A stretch of DNA of 64,000 nucleotides from the NCBI GenBank assembly GCA_000168995.1, contig AAUX01000001.1, forward strand, positions 744,001 through 808,000, in the 5' to 3' direction. Positions 9,952 to 18,438 of this stretch are shown here, in pieces. Origin of the DNA: Methylophilales bacterium HTCC2181 (GTDB taxonomy: Bacteria; Pseudomonadota; Gammaproteobacteria; Burkholderiales; Methylophilaceae). Each line of letters starts with the position of its first letter. The stretch's first letter is position 1. Below the pieces are notes generated by a model. The model did not search any database. It was not told where the DNA came from and saw only the letters and a list, made by a program, of their open reading frames with translations. The position numbers and the translations under genes were made by a program.

Positions 9952-10866
9952 ATGCAGATACGAGTGTTGGGATCCGGTGCCGGAGGTGGTTTTCCTCAAT
10001 GGAATTGTAATTGTGAAAATTGTGCAGGTTTAAGAGCCAACAACCCTAACTTAAAAGCCAGAACACAGTCTTCTATTACTGTAAGCGGCAATGGGGAAGA
10101 TTGGGTACTATTTAACGCCTCCCCAGACATAAGAGCACAAATCGAATCTTTTCCTCCGTTACAACCAGCAAGAAAAATTAGAGATACAGGCATAACTTCA
10201 ATTGTTATTACTGATGGTCAGATTGATCATGCAACAGGCTTATTGATTTTAAGGGAGCATGACAAGCCATGGGACATTTACTGCACTAAAGCAGTCTATG
10301 AAGACATGACTACAGGCTATCCAATTTTTAATATTCTTGAGCATTTTCGAGGGGTGCATTGGCATGAAGTTTCTACCGAACAAGTGCCTTACTCGATCCC
10401 TAAAGCAGATAATTTAATATTCACAGCAGTACCCCTAAAAAGTGAAGCACCTCCATATTCGCCTCATAGGCATAACACTGTCCCCGGAGATAATGTCGGA
10501 TATAAAATAGAGGACACAAAGACTGGAAAAAATCTATTTTATGCGCCAGGTTTGGGTGTTATTGAAGATCATGTTTTGGAATACATGGCTAATGCTGATG
10601 CAGTACTGATTGATGGAACAGTCTGGACCAATGATGAAATGTCCCGACATGGAATTAATGATAAGTTAGCAAGCGAAATGGGCCATCTGGATCAGTCAAG
10701 CAAAGGCGGAATAATGGAAACATTGAGCGCTTTAAAAAAACCACGCAAAATATTAATCCATATTAACAATACCAACCCGATATTAAGAGAAGATTCTGAA
10801 GAAAGAAAAATTCTAAACTCACATAATATTGAAGTGTCATATGACGGTATGGACATAATTCTTTAA
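9952..10866 (+). CDS. pqqB: PQQ biosynthesis protein PqqB
   Basis: A metallo-beta-lactamase-fold protein of the pyrroloquinoline quinone pathway, thought to hydroxylate the tyrosine part of the PqqA-derived precursor. It begins with the diagnostic [13 protein letters not shown] and the Cys cluster CNCENC. The [11 protein letters not shown] segment replaces the usual HxHxDH motif, as is known for PqqB. The length of 304 aa is standard. A GGAATAGT ribosome-binding region precedes the ATG. It is the first gene of pqqBCDE; pqqA, normally just upstream, is absent from the 98-bp spacer. Confidence 0.96.
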   Translation: MQIRVLGSGAGGGFPQWNCNCENCAGLRANNPNLKARTQSSITVSGNGEDWVLFNASPDIRAQIESFPPLQPARKIRDTGITSIVITDGQIDHATGLLILREHDKPWDIYCTKAVYEDMTTGYPIFNILEHFRGVHWHEVSTEQVPYSIPKADNLIFTAVPLKSEAPPYSPHRHNTVPGDNVGYKIEDTKTGKNLFYAPGLGVIEDHVLEYMANADAVLIDGTVWTNDEMSRHGINDKLASEMGHLDQSSKGGIMETLSALKKPRKILIHINNTNPILREDSEERKILNSHNIEVSYDGMDIIL

Positions 10867-10876
10867 GGAAATATAA

Positions 10877-11611
10877 ATGACAAAACCTTGGACAAGAGAC
10901 GAGTTTGAAGATCGACTAAGAAAGAAGGGTAAGGGGTATCATATATACCATCCTTTTCACGTAATGATGTACGAAGGAAAACTTAGCAAAGAACAACTAC
11001 AAAGCTGGGTTTTAAACCGTTTTTACTATCAGATAAGCATCCCATTAAAAGATGCGGCAATCTTATCAAATTGCCCCGTGAAAGAAATCAGAAAAGAATG
11101 GATAGTAAGAATATTAGACCATGATGGAGAGGGAGATGCTGACGGTGGGATTGAGGCATGGATTAATTTAGGTAGAGCAGTCGGACTAACACGAGAGGAT
11201 GTTACTTCTTTAAAGCATGTAAGTCCTGGAGTTAAATTTGCCGTAGATGCCTATATAAATTTCGCAAAACAAAAATCGTGGCAAGAGTCTGTTTGCTCCT
11301 CATTAACTGAATTATTTGCACCACACATTCATCAACAAAGAATTAGCTCATGGCCGTCTATGTACCCATGGATCGATGAATCTGGCCTCACATACTTTAA
11401 AAAGCGACTTACGGAAGCGAGACGGGATGTGGAGCATGGTTTAGGTGTAACCCTTGATTATTTTAGTAAAACACGTGAAACACAAGAGCAAGCTTTAGAA
11501 ATACTTCAATTTAAACTTAATGTTTTATGGGTTATTGCAGATTCAATCATGCTAGCATCATCTAATATTAAGGTAGAAGATCGAGACTACTTAAGGCAAC
11601 CAATAAACTAA
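10877..11611 (+). CDS. pqqC: Pyrroloquinoline-quinone synthase PqqC
   Basis: A cofactor-free oxidase that performs the final ring closure and eight-electron oxidation forming PQQ. The all-helical family signature is clear: [11 protein letters not shown] near residue 24, [16 protein letters not shown] near residue 48, and [14 protein letters not shown] near residue 81. The length of 244 aa is typical. It begins 10 bp after pqqB, and its stop overlaps the pqqD start by one base (TAATG), so the two are translationally linked. Confidence 0.97.
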   Translation: MTKPWTRDEFEDRLRKKGKGYHIYHPFHVMMYEGKLSKEQLQSWVLNRFYYQISIPLKDAAILSNCPVKEIRKEWIVRILDHDGEGDADGGIEAWINLGRAVGLTREDVTSLKHVSPGVKFAVDAYINFAKQKSWQESVCSSLTELFAPHIHQQRISSWPSMYPWIDESGLTYFKKRLTEARRDVEHGLGVTLDYFSKTRETQEQALEILQFKLNVLWVIADSIMLASSNIKVEDRDYLRQPIN

Positions 11612-11889
11612 TGACAATAGAACATAAAGATATATATAAGATCGCAGATCACCACAGATTTCAGTGGGAAAAAGCACAAGATTGTTATGTCATTTTATTT
11701 CCAGAGGGCATGGTCAAGTTGAATGGAGGGGCAGGGGAGGTGTTAAATTTAGTAGATGGAGTGGCCACTGTTGCAACAATTATTGAATTATTAACAGTTA
11801 AGTTTCCAGATGCTCCAAACCTGGAAGGCGATATTATCGGTATGATAGAACTAGGATTAGAAAAAGCGTGGATACAAAAGACTAACTAA
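11611..11889 (+). CDS. pqqD: PQQ peptide chaperone PqqD
   Basis: A small RiPP recognition protein that binds the PqqA precursor peptide and presents it to PqqE. At 92 aa it has the expected size and the family features HRFQWEKAQDCYVILFPEG and LNGGAGEVLNLVDG. It sits between pqqC and pqqE, with one base of overlap upstream and 14 bp downstream. Its presence implies that a PqqA peptide is encoded elsewhere in the genome. Confidence 0.95.
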   Translation: MTIEHKDIYKIADHHRFQWEKAQDCYVILFPEGMVKLNGGAGEVLNLVDGVATVATIIELLTVKFPDAPNLEGDIIGMIELGLEKAWIQKTN

Positions 11890-11903
11890 AGGGTAATAAA
11901 ATT

Positions 11904-13088
11904 ATGGCTGAACAAAATAATGGCGTTTCAAGCGCTACCACCACCACCCAACCACTATGGCTTTTAGCGGAGATTACCTATCGATGTCCTTTGCATTGTG
12001 CATTTTGTTATAACCCTACTGATTATGATAAACATACTCAAAATGAGCTTGATACAAAATCATGGTTAAGCGTACTGAATCAAGCAAGAGATTTAGGGGC
12101 AGCGCAGCTTGGAATATCGGGAGGCGAACCATTACTCAGAGATGATATTGAAATAATTGTTGAAGAAGCTCACCAGCTTGGCTACTACAGTAATTTGATT
12201 ACTTCTGGAGTTGGCTTAACAGACAAGCGAATTGATGCTTTTAAAAAAGGTGGGTTGGATCATATTCAGCTATCAATGCATGATATCACTGAAGAAATTA
12301 ATAATTTTATTACTGATACAAAAACTTTTCAGCTAAAGAAAAAAGTTGCAGCGATGATTAAAGATAGAGGCTACCCAATGGTGCTTAATGTTGTTATCCA
12401 TCGTTATAATATTGGTCATATTAAAGAGATACTTGAGATGGCTGAAGCGCTAGGAGCCGACTATGTTGAACTCGCTAATACACAATATTATGGGTGGTCA
12501 CTCATTAATAGAAATCAGTTGATGCCGACAAAAGAACAAATTGATCACGCTGAAATGGTAACTAACCAGTATCGTGACAAGGTTGGAAATAAAATGAAAA
12601 TATTCTTTGTCGTACCTGATTATTATGCCGAAAGACCAAAAAAGTGCATGAATGGATGGGGTGAAGTATTTATGATTGTAACGGCCAACGGAGATGTACT
12701 TCCATGCCATTCAGCTAGAGTTATTCCTAACTTAGAATTTCCTAACGTAAAAGATGATTCGATTAAAGGGGCATGGTATGAATCGCCTGCATTTAATAAA
12801 TTCCGAGGCGACGAATGGATGAAAGAGCCATGCCGATCATGCCCTGAAAAAGAGAATGATTTAGGAGGATGTAGGTGCCAAGCATTTTTATTAACCGGCG
12901 ATGCAGAAAGTGCTGACCCTGTATGTTCGTTATCACCAAATAGGCATGTTATTGAAAAAGCTGTGCTTGATGCACAAAACCCTGAACTGCAGGCAAAACC
13001 GATAATATTCAGAACGGATAAAAATTCAAAAAGGATTAATGAAGGCGAAGAGAAAGATCGTCTATCAGAATTTCATTCGGTCCCTTAA
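11904..13088 (+). CDS. pqqE: PQQ biosynthesis radical SAM enzyme PqqE
   Basis: Joins the Glu and Tyr side chains of PqqA by radical chemistry. The radical SAM cluster motif C28-x3-C32-x2-C35 is visible in RCPLHCAFCYNP. The C-terminal SPASM region supplies auxiliary-cluster cysteines (KKCMNGWG, PCHSARV, CRSCPEKENDLGGCRCQ, VCSLSPNRH). The length of 394 aa is near the family norm, with a slightly extended hydrophilic tail. An AAAGGGTAA segment precedes the ATG. It is fourth in the pqq operon. Confidence 0.97.
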   Translation: MAEQNNGVSSATTTTQPLWLLAEITYRCPLHCAFCYNPTDYDKHTQNELDTKSWLSVLNQARDLGAAQLGISGGEPLLRDDIEIIVEEAHQLGYYSNLITSGVGLTDKRIDAFKKGGLDHIQLSMHDITEEINNFITDTKTFQLKKKVAAMIKDRGYPMVLNVVIHRYNIGHIKEILEMAEALGADYVELANTQYYGWSLINRNQLMPTKEQIDHAEMVTNQYRDKVGNKMKIFFVVPDYYAERPKKCMNGWGEVFMIVTANGDVLPCHSARVIPNLEFPNVKDDSIKGAWYESPAFNKFRGDEWMKEPCRSCPEKENDLGGCRCQAFLLTGDAESADPVCSLSPNRHVIEKAVLDAQNPELQAKPIIFRTDKNSKRINEGEEKDRLSEFHSVP

Positions 13089-13107
13089 TTAAGGCAGTAT
13101 TCAGTTA

Positions 13108-14304
13108 ATGCGTCTCTTTTTCAATTCTAGGGTTATAACCCTCGCAATGCTCGCAAGTCTTGCGCCATTTGCTATTGATACTTACCTGCCTGCATTTCAT
13201 ATTATTGCTGAAGATTTTTCAACGTCCTCAGAATTCATTCAACAATCACTCACATTTTATCTTGTCCCCTATACGATAATGACGTTATTTCATGGGGCAA
13301 TATCAGACTCAATTGGGCGAATAAAAACCATTCAATGGGGATTGGCATTATTCTTTGGAGCCTCGATTGGCTGTGCCTTATCAACAACAGTAGAATCGTT
13401 GTGGTTTTTTCGAGCACTACAAGGTATTGGCGGGGGAGCAGGCAATGTTGTAGCCCGAGCTATGGTACGTGATCTGTATGAGGGGCCTCAAGCACAAAGA
13501 GTTATGGCTACAATACAAATTATTTTTGGAGTTGCACCGGCAATAGCTCCAATGATTGGTGGATTATTACTTGGTTTTGATTGGCACTCCATCTTTTTGT
13601 TTTTGGCATTATATGCAGCACTCATGATCGTAATGAGCTCCTACAAGCTTCCCGAAACAATGCCGTTAAGCAAGAGACTTCCGTTTTCTTATTCACACGT
13701 GCTCAATAGGTATAAATTGTTAATAAGCAATAATGAATTTTTATTCTTAGTAATAGCAGTTTCTGCTAATTTTTCTGCATTTTTTATCTATGTTTTAGCT
13801 AGCCCAGTTTTTCTTATGGATCATTTAGGCTTTTCTTATTCAGAGTTTGGTTATTTGTTTATACCAACAGTAGCAGGAATGATGGTTGGGTCTTTTATCT
13901 CAAAAAGATCGGCGGGAAGAGTTAGCCCTTCTAAACTCTTAAGAGTAGGTTATTACTGGATGTTACTAGTCGTTATATCCAATTTAATATTTTGTTTATT
14001 TTTCGAGAATATTCCTGCAATCAATATTGGTTTTATTGCATTGTATAATATTGGAATGGCAGCAGTAATGCCAGTAATTTCAATTGCTGCATTGGATGAG
14101 TTTCCAAAGATAAGAGGAACCGCGGCTTCTGGCCAAGCATTCTCTCAAATGTTTTTTTCTTCAATAGTTGCCGGAATTTTAGTCCCTTTATTATGGTTTT
14201 CAACTTTTGGACTTTCATTGGGACTTTTTATACTTTTGACTCTTGGAATAATTTCGATACGTAAAACCTCATTGTGGAAACGCGCCAATAGCCTAGTTAC
14301 ATAA
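13108..14304 (+). CDS. MFS efflux transporter, Bcr/CflA-like
   Basis: A polytopic inner-membrane protein with about 12 hydrophobic segments over 398 aa. It has the DHA1 drug-efflux signatures: an opening like Bcr/CflA (LASLAPFAIDTYLPAF), the motif GAISDSIGRIKTIQWG after TM2, and RALQGIGGGAGNVVARAMVRD. It starts 19 bp after pqqE with an AAGGCAG ribosome-binding region, so it is probably in the pqq transcript. A role in moving PQQ or an intermediate out of the cytoplasm is conceivable but inferred only from position. The gene end overlaps the opposing lipoprotein gene by 12 bp. Confidence 0.85.
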   Translation: MRLFFNSRVITLAMLASLAPFAIDTYLPAFHIIAEDFSTSSEFIQQSLTFYLVPYTIMTLFHGAISDSIGRIKTIQWGLALFFGASIGCALSTTVESLWFFRALQGIGGGAGNVVARAMVRDLYEGPQAQRVMATIQIIFGVAPAIAPMIGGLLLGFDWHSIFLFLALYAALMIVMSSYKLPETMPLSKRLPFSYSHVLNRYKLLISNNEFLFLVIAVSANFSAFFIYVLASPVFLMDHLGFSYSEFGYLFIPTVAGMMVGSFISKRSAGRVSPSKLLRVGYYWMLLVVISNLIFCLFFENIPAINIGFIALYNIGMAAVMPVISIAALDEFPKIRGTAASGQAFSQMFFSSIVAGILVPLLWFSTFGLSLGLFILLTLGIISIRKTSLWKRANSLVT

Positions 14305-14631
14305 AAAGGCGTTGAACGTTGCAGACTGGGTTCCTCTTCCCTTTTCATTAAACTCAGCCATAACTATTGTATTAGCACCCATCTGAAGGGCAGCGTTCTT
14401 GCTAAGCTGTATTAAGTCTTCGTGGATATATTCTGGGAGACGTTCAGCATAACCAGTAATCCTTACAGTATTAGAACCTTTGTCTAAACATTCCTTTAAA
14501 CTCTGCATGTTATCTGCTAAATTAATATTATCAGTCCCCTCGACCTTTTTAACAAAGTAGCCGTTACTGCACCCTGGTGAAAAAGCCAAAGCCAATAAAA
14601 GAACTAATAAACTATGTAGTCTATTCTTCAA
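14293..14631 (-). CDS. Small putative lipoprotein, DUF4156-like
   Basis: A 112-aa protein with a hydrophobic signal segment (residues 5-20) ending in FSPGCSNG, which could be a lipoprotein processing site although the -3 position is Ser, not Leu. The C-terminal pattern [11 protein letters not shown]...[12 protein letters not shown] resembles DUF4156 (YjeI-like) envelope lipoproteins of unknown function. It overlaps the end of fdxA by 11 bp, so it is probably translated from the fdxA transcript. The family assignment is from memory of the pattern and is moderate. Confidence 0.65.
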   Translation of the reverse strand: MKNRLHSLLVLLLALAFSPGCSNGYFVKKVEGTDNINLADNMQSLKECLDKGSNTVRITGYAERLPEYIHEDLIQLSKNAALQMGANTIVMAEFNEKGRGTQSATFNAFLCN

Positions 14632-14947
14632 TCAACAACTCTTTTTTATTTGCCTGCCCCGCAAAAGCATCAGCATCAGGTAACGCATCTTTTTTTGCGG
14701 TAATGATAGGCCATACTTTTGCCAACTTCGCATTAATTTCAATAAATTCTTGTTGATCTTCAGGTACATCGTCCTCAGCAAATATAGCCTCAACCGGACA
14801 TTCGGCAACACATAACGTACAGTCGATACATTCCTCAGGGTCAATGGCTAGAAAATTAGGACCCTCGACAAAACAATCAACAGGACACACATCTACGCAA
14901 TCAGTATATTTACATTGAATGCAGCTTTCAGTTACTACGTAAGTCAT
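14621..14947 (-). CDS. fdxA: 7Fe ferredoxin FdxA ([3Fe-4S][4Fe-4S])
   Basis: A soluble electron carrier of 108 aa, the usual size for FdxA. Cluster ligands are in [18 protein letters not shown] and [17 protein letters not shown], followed by the family's acidic C-terminal extension with KVWPIIT. A good ribosome-binding site (AAGGATTGG) precedes the ATG. It lies 45 bp downstream of cysN in the same direction. Since no cysJ flavoprotein is encoded in the cluster, FdxA is a candidate electron donor to the CysI-type sulfite reductase. Confidence 0.93.
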   Translation of the reverse strand: MTYVVTESCIQCKYTDCVDVCPVDCFVEGPNFLAIDPEECIDCTLCVAECPVEAIFAEDDVPEDQQEFIEINAKLAKVWPIITAKKDALPDADAFAGQANKKELLIEE

Positions 14948-14992
14948 AAACCAATCCTTTATAAATTCATCGTTATTTTAATTTATTTTTTA

Positions 14993-16285
14993 TTACTTAT
15001 CTATTGATTCGATCATTCCGGCACCAACGGTATGAAATGTCGACTCATCAATAATAATAAACGCACCAGTACCTCTATTATTTGCATATTTATCAACAAT
15101 GAGAGGCTGGGCTAATTTAAACGTTACATCAGCAATATCGTTAGTTTTTAAGTCATTTGCCTCTTCTAGCGCTAATGAATTAATGTTTATCTTGCTATTA
15201 ATACTGGCAATTTTTGCTTTTGATGTCCTTGATGTATGCATTATTAAGTACGTTCTATTTGTTGATAAATTTGTTTCAGACAACCAGCAAACTTTCGCTG
15301 TAAAACCTTTTGTTGACCTTAGCTCATCGTGAGCATGAACCAACATGTCACCTCTTGAAACATCTATTTCATCATGAAGTGACACGGTTACCGACTCTTC
15401 AAATATTCCCTTCTTTAAAATTTTATCACCAATTCGAATCTCTTTAATTGTTGATTCTTGATTTGAAGGCAATACTTTTATCTTATCATTTACTTGTAAT
15501 AAGCCAGATTCTATTCTACCCATGAATGCTCTGAAGTCATGCAACTCTTTATTATCTGAATCCCTTGGCCTACATACATACTGTATTGGAAGTCTGAGAG
15601 CCGACTCCTTAATGTCCTCTCTAGTATCAAGGTTTTCAAGCACTTCAAGCAGGGTAGGGCCTTTGTACCAATCTATCATGCTTCCTCTATCTACAATCAT
15701 ATCCCCATTTAATGCGGACATAGGAATGAATTGAATTTTGGTTCCAGGTTGGTCTAACTGAATTGCAGATGCAAATATTTTATAATCATCACATATGGAT
15801 TGGTATTTTTCTTGATCATACTCAATTAAGTCCATTTTATTTACTGCAATAACAATGTGCTTGATTCCAACTAACTTCGTAAGAAACGAATGCCTTTTGG
15901 TTTGAGTGAGGATGCCTTTTCTTGCATCAATCAAAATAATGGCAAGCTGAGAAGTTGATGCGGCAGTAACCATATTTCTTGTGTATTGTTCATGCCCAGG
16001 TGCGTCAGCTATAATATACTTTCTTGTACCAGTACTAAAATAGCGATAAGCAACATCTATGGTAATACCTTGCTCTCTTTCTGCTTGAAGACCATCTGTA
16101 ATCAAGGACAAATCAATTGCAGACATTCCTCTTTTTTTGGATGATTTTTCGATTTGACTTAGAGTGTCAGTTAATATTGTTTTAGTATCAAATAGTAACC
16201 TTCCAATCAATGTGCTTTTGCCATCATCGACACTACCACAGGTTAAAAACCTGAGCACCGTATTGTTTTTATTTGTATCATTCAT
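14993..16285 (-). CDS. cysN: Sulfate adenylyltransferase subunit 1 (GTPase) CysN
   Basis: The GTPase subunit that drives APS formation by CysD. G1 GSVDDGKST (~17), G3 DAPGHEQY (~94) and G4 NKMDL (~149) are intact, followed by EF-Tu-like beta-barrel domains. At 430 aa it ends after the barrel domains, so it lacks the C-terminal APS kinase (CysC) domain of CysNC fusions. The start overlaps the cysD stop by one base. It is the last of the core cys genes. Confidence 0.95.
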   Translation of the reverse strand: MNDTNKNNTVLRFLTCGSVDDGKSTLIGRLLFDTKTILTDTLSQIEKSSKKRGMSAIDLSLITDGLQAEREQGITIDVAYRYFSTGTRKYIIADAPGHEQYTRNMVTAASTSQLAIILIDARKGILTQTKRHSFLTKLVGIKHIVIAVNKMDLIEYDQEKYQSICDDYKIFASAIQLDQPGTKIQFIPMSALNGDMIVDRGSMIDWYKGPTLLEVLENLDTREDIKESALRLPIQYVCRPRDSDNKELHDFRAFMGRIESGLLQVNDKIKVLPSNQESTIKEIRIGDKILKKGIFEESVTVSLHDEIDVSRGDMLVHAHDELRSTKGFTAKVCWLSETNLSTNRTYLIMHTSRTSKAKIASINSKININSLALEEANDLKTNDIADVTFKLAQPLIVDKYANNRGTGAFIIIDESTFHTVGAGMIESIDK

Positions 16286-17187
16286 TAAAAGTAACCTTCT
16301 TTTTTTCGTTGCTCCATTGATGCCTCAGAAACTTGGTCATCAAGGCGAGTTTCCCCGCGCTCAGTAATTACTGTGGACGCTGTTTCCATGATAATTTTTT
16401 CTACTGTATCAGCCTCACTTATCACAGGAGCTGTACAGGTAATATCACCTACCGTTCTAAATCGTACAGTAATATTTTCCACTACCTCACCAGGTCTTAC
16501 GGGGGTCACATTGGTTATAGGAACAATTGCCCCAGATCGTTTCACTATGTCTCTTTTGTGAGCAAAGTATATACTTGGCAGCTCCAATTCCTCTCTTTCA
16601 ATATACTGCCATACATCCATTTCAGTCCAATTAGAAATGGGGAACGCTCTGATATTTTCCCCTCTATGGACTTTTGCATTATAAAGATTCCATAATTCAG
16701 GTCGTTGATTCTTAGGGTCCCATTGCCCAAACTCATCCCTAAAGCTCATAATACGTTCTTTTGCTCTGGCTTTTTCTTCATCACGTCTTGCCCCACCAAT
16801 GCAGCAATCAAACTCATGCTCTTCAATTGCCTCAAGCAAAGTAATCGACTGGTACTTATTTCTCGGCTCATCATCTTGTTTTAATACTATCGTACCTTTC
16901 TTCATTGAATCTTCCAGCGAAGACACAATAAGCCTTTCCCCTAATTCATTGGCTTTTTTATCCCTAAAATTAATAACTTCAGGATAGTTATGCCCGGTAT
17001 CAATATGCATAAGAGGAAAGGGGAACCGCCCTGGCCTAAAAGCTTTTTCCGCTATTCTTAATAGGCATAACGAGTCCTTACCTCCCGAAAAAAGCAAAAC
17101 TGGATTAGCGCATTGCCCCGCCACCTCCCTCATAATATGAATTGCCTCTGATTCTAACCAGTCTAGATGGCTTATCTTCTCTTTCAT
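16285..17187 (-). CDS. cysD: Sulfate adenylyltransferase subunit 2 CysD
   Basis: The catalytic ATP sulfurylase subunit, forming APS from ATP and sulfate. The PP-loop SGGKDS near residue 31 and the conserved HIDTGHNYPE, GGARRDEEKARAKER and RAFPISNWTEMDVW segments are all present. The 300-aa length is typical. It shares one base with cysH upstream and one with cysN downstream, which indicates strict co-translation of the activation enzymes. Confidence 0.97.
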   Translation of the reverse strand: MKEKISHLDWLESEAIHIMREVAGQCANPVLLFSGGKDSLCLLRIAEKAFRPGRFPFPLMHIDTGHNYPEVINFRDKKANELGERLIVSSLEDSMKKGTIVLKQDDEPRNKYQSITLLEAIEEHEFDCCIGGARRDEEKARAKERIMSFRDEFGQWDPKNQRPELWNLYNAKVHRGENIRAFPISNWTEMDVWQYIEREELELPSIYFAHKRDIVKRSGAIVPITNVTPVRPGEVVENITVRFRTVGDITCTAPVISEADTVEKIIMETASTVITERGETRLDDQVSEASMEQRKKEGYF

Positions 17188-17813
17188 TATTTACCCTCTC
17201 TGTTATGCAGTCCGCACTCACGCTTCTCATCTACTTTAGTTGGATCAAAATAATCATATTCATTTACCAGGCCATAATCCAGCATGTATGAGTCTAGCTC
17301 TTTATCAGAATAGTTATAAAAAGGGCTTATTTTTAATAATCCCGCTCCTGTTTGCGATGCGATGCCTATACCATCTCTAAAAGAAGTTTGTCCTTTCCTA
17401 AGATTTGTTACCCATAAATCTGGCTTTAGCTCAGCCATTGCCCGTCTAAAAGGCTCTAATTTTACTTGCTCAGTAAATTCGCTATGTTTTGGATCATCAA
17501 TATCAGGAACGGATCCCATGTAAACCTCTCTGTACGCTGAAGTTTGCTTCGGTGAATAAAGCTGAATATTTAGACTTAACATAGTAATAATTTTCTCTGC
17601 GTAAACGTAAGTGGCTTTGGTATTGTACCCAGAGTCACACCATACAATCTTTAGGTTGGGTAGGATGCTGGTACATAGATGCAGTATAGCAACTTCATAT
17701 GGCCTAAAATTTGTCGTCAGAACGGGTGCAGACCCGAGCGTAAATGACCATTCCATAATTTCTTGCGGAGATTTATTTGCTAATTGTTCATTATATTTTT
17801 GTATATTATCCAT
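17187..17813 (-). CDS. cysH: Phosphoadenylyl-sulfate reductase family protein CysH
   Basis: Reduces activated sulfate to sulfite. The C-terminal catalytic motif KRECGLH is present. The paired cysteines that bind the [4Fe-4S] cluster of APS reductases (CC...RKVxPL and CxxC) are absent; the equivalent site reads EQVKLEPFRRA. This favours a PAPS-type enzyme, although no cysC is seen nearby. An upstream start at 17906 would overlap DUF934 by about 90 bp. The ATG at 17813 (MDNIQKYNEQ), just past the DUF934 stop, is preferred and gives 208 aa. The segment before ECGLH is shorter than in E. coli CysH. Confidence 0.85.
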   Translation of the reverse strand: MDNIQKYNEQLANKSPQEIMEWSFTLGSAPVLTTNFRPYEVAILHLCTSILPNLKIVWCDSGYNTKATYVYAEKIITMLSLNIQLYSPKQTSAYREVYMGSVPDIDDPKHSEFTEQVKLEPFRRAMAELKPDLWVTNLRKGQTSFRDGIGIASQTGAGLLKISPFYNYSDKELDSYMLDYGLVNEYDYFDPTKVDEKRECGLHNREGK

Positions 17814-17817
17814 AGAC

Positions 17818-18438
17818 TCAGTCACTCCCTTGTTGATTTCGATCAAATCTTTTCCATGCTGGATTTGAGTTATCGGCAGCACCTTGATACGGGTTACTAA
17901 AATCATTTAACGCTAAAAGAGCATCATGTGGATCTCTATCTTCTCTGATTAGGTAACTATTAAAACCGGTTCTTTTCAAAAAGAATAATTGGTCTCTTAA
18001 TACATCTCCAAAAGCCCTTAGATCATTTTTGTATTGAAACTTAATACGCAGTTGAGTGCCAATAGAAAAAATTCTTCCATCAGCAAATTTACCAACTCGA
18101 ACTGCAATGAGAGGGAATTGATTAATATCATTTATCTCACTTTTAAATGATTCAATTTCTTCATGCGTATCAACCCAGATACCAATTTCGTTATTGGCTA
18201 ATCGATCTTTTAATGCATCTTTATTTTTTAAATAAACCTTAAGGGGAAGTAAGATTTTTCCATTCTCTGGTAGGACAGTAGCGTTAATTTGATCCTCAGA
18301 AGGGGAGTCCTCTCCAGTTAGTTTAAACATAACGACTTTACCGGCTTGCTTCCTCACTTCTTTAGCAGCTTCCGGCGGAATAACAGTAACCCATTCGTCC
18401 TTTACAATCGCATTATCTGTAATCAGTTGAGAGCTCAT
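17818..18438 (-). CDS. DUF934 protein, sulfite-reductase partner
   Basis: A 206-aa soluble protein of the DUF934 family, found next to cysI in many Alpha- and Betaproteobacteria. Seen here are the C-terminal family features GVWVDTHEE-like GIWVDTHEEI, FADGRIFSIGTQLR and FGDVLRDQLFFLKRTGFNSY. Its function is unproven; it is thought to assist the ferredoxin-type sulfite reductase. It overlaps the cysI stop by 4 bp and lies immediately upstream of cysH, which fixes it in the operon. Confidence 0.88.
   Translation of the reverse strand: MSSQLITDNAIVKDEWVTVIPPEAAKEVRKQAGKVVMFKLTGEDSPSEDQINATVLPENGKILLPLKVYLKNKDALKDRLANNEIGIWVDTHEEIESFKSEINDINQFPLIAVRVGKFADGRIFSIGTQLRIKFQYKNDLRAFGDVLRDQLFFLKRTGFNSYLIREDRDPHDALLALNDFSNPYQGAADNSNPAWKRFDRNQQGSD

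Noticed and set aside
16333-16695. 120-codon plus-strand ORF opposite cysD
   Set aside because: Antisense to the conserved C-terminal half of CysD; low-complexity composition without motifs.
17814-17906. Longer CysH start at 17906
   Set aside because: It would overlap DUF934 by about 90 bp and add residues not typical of CysH; the ATG at 17813 just after the DUF934 stop fits better.
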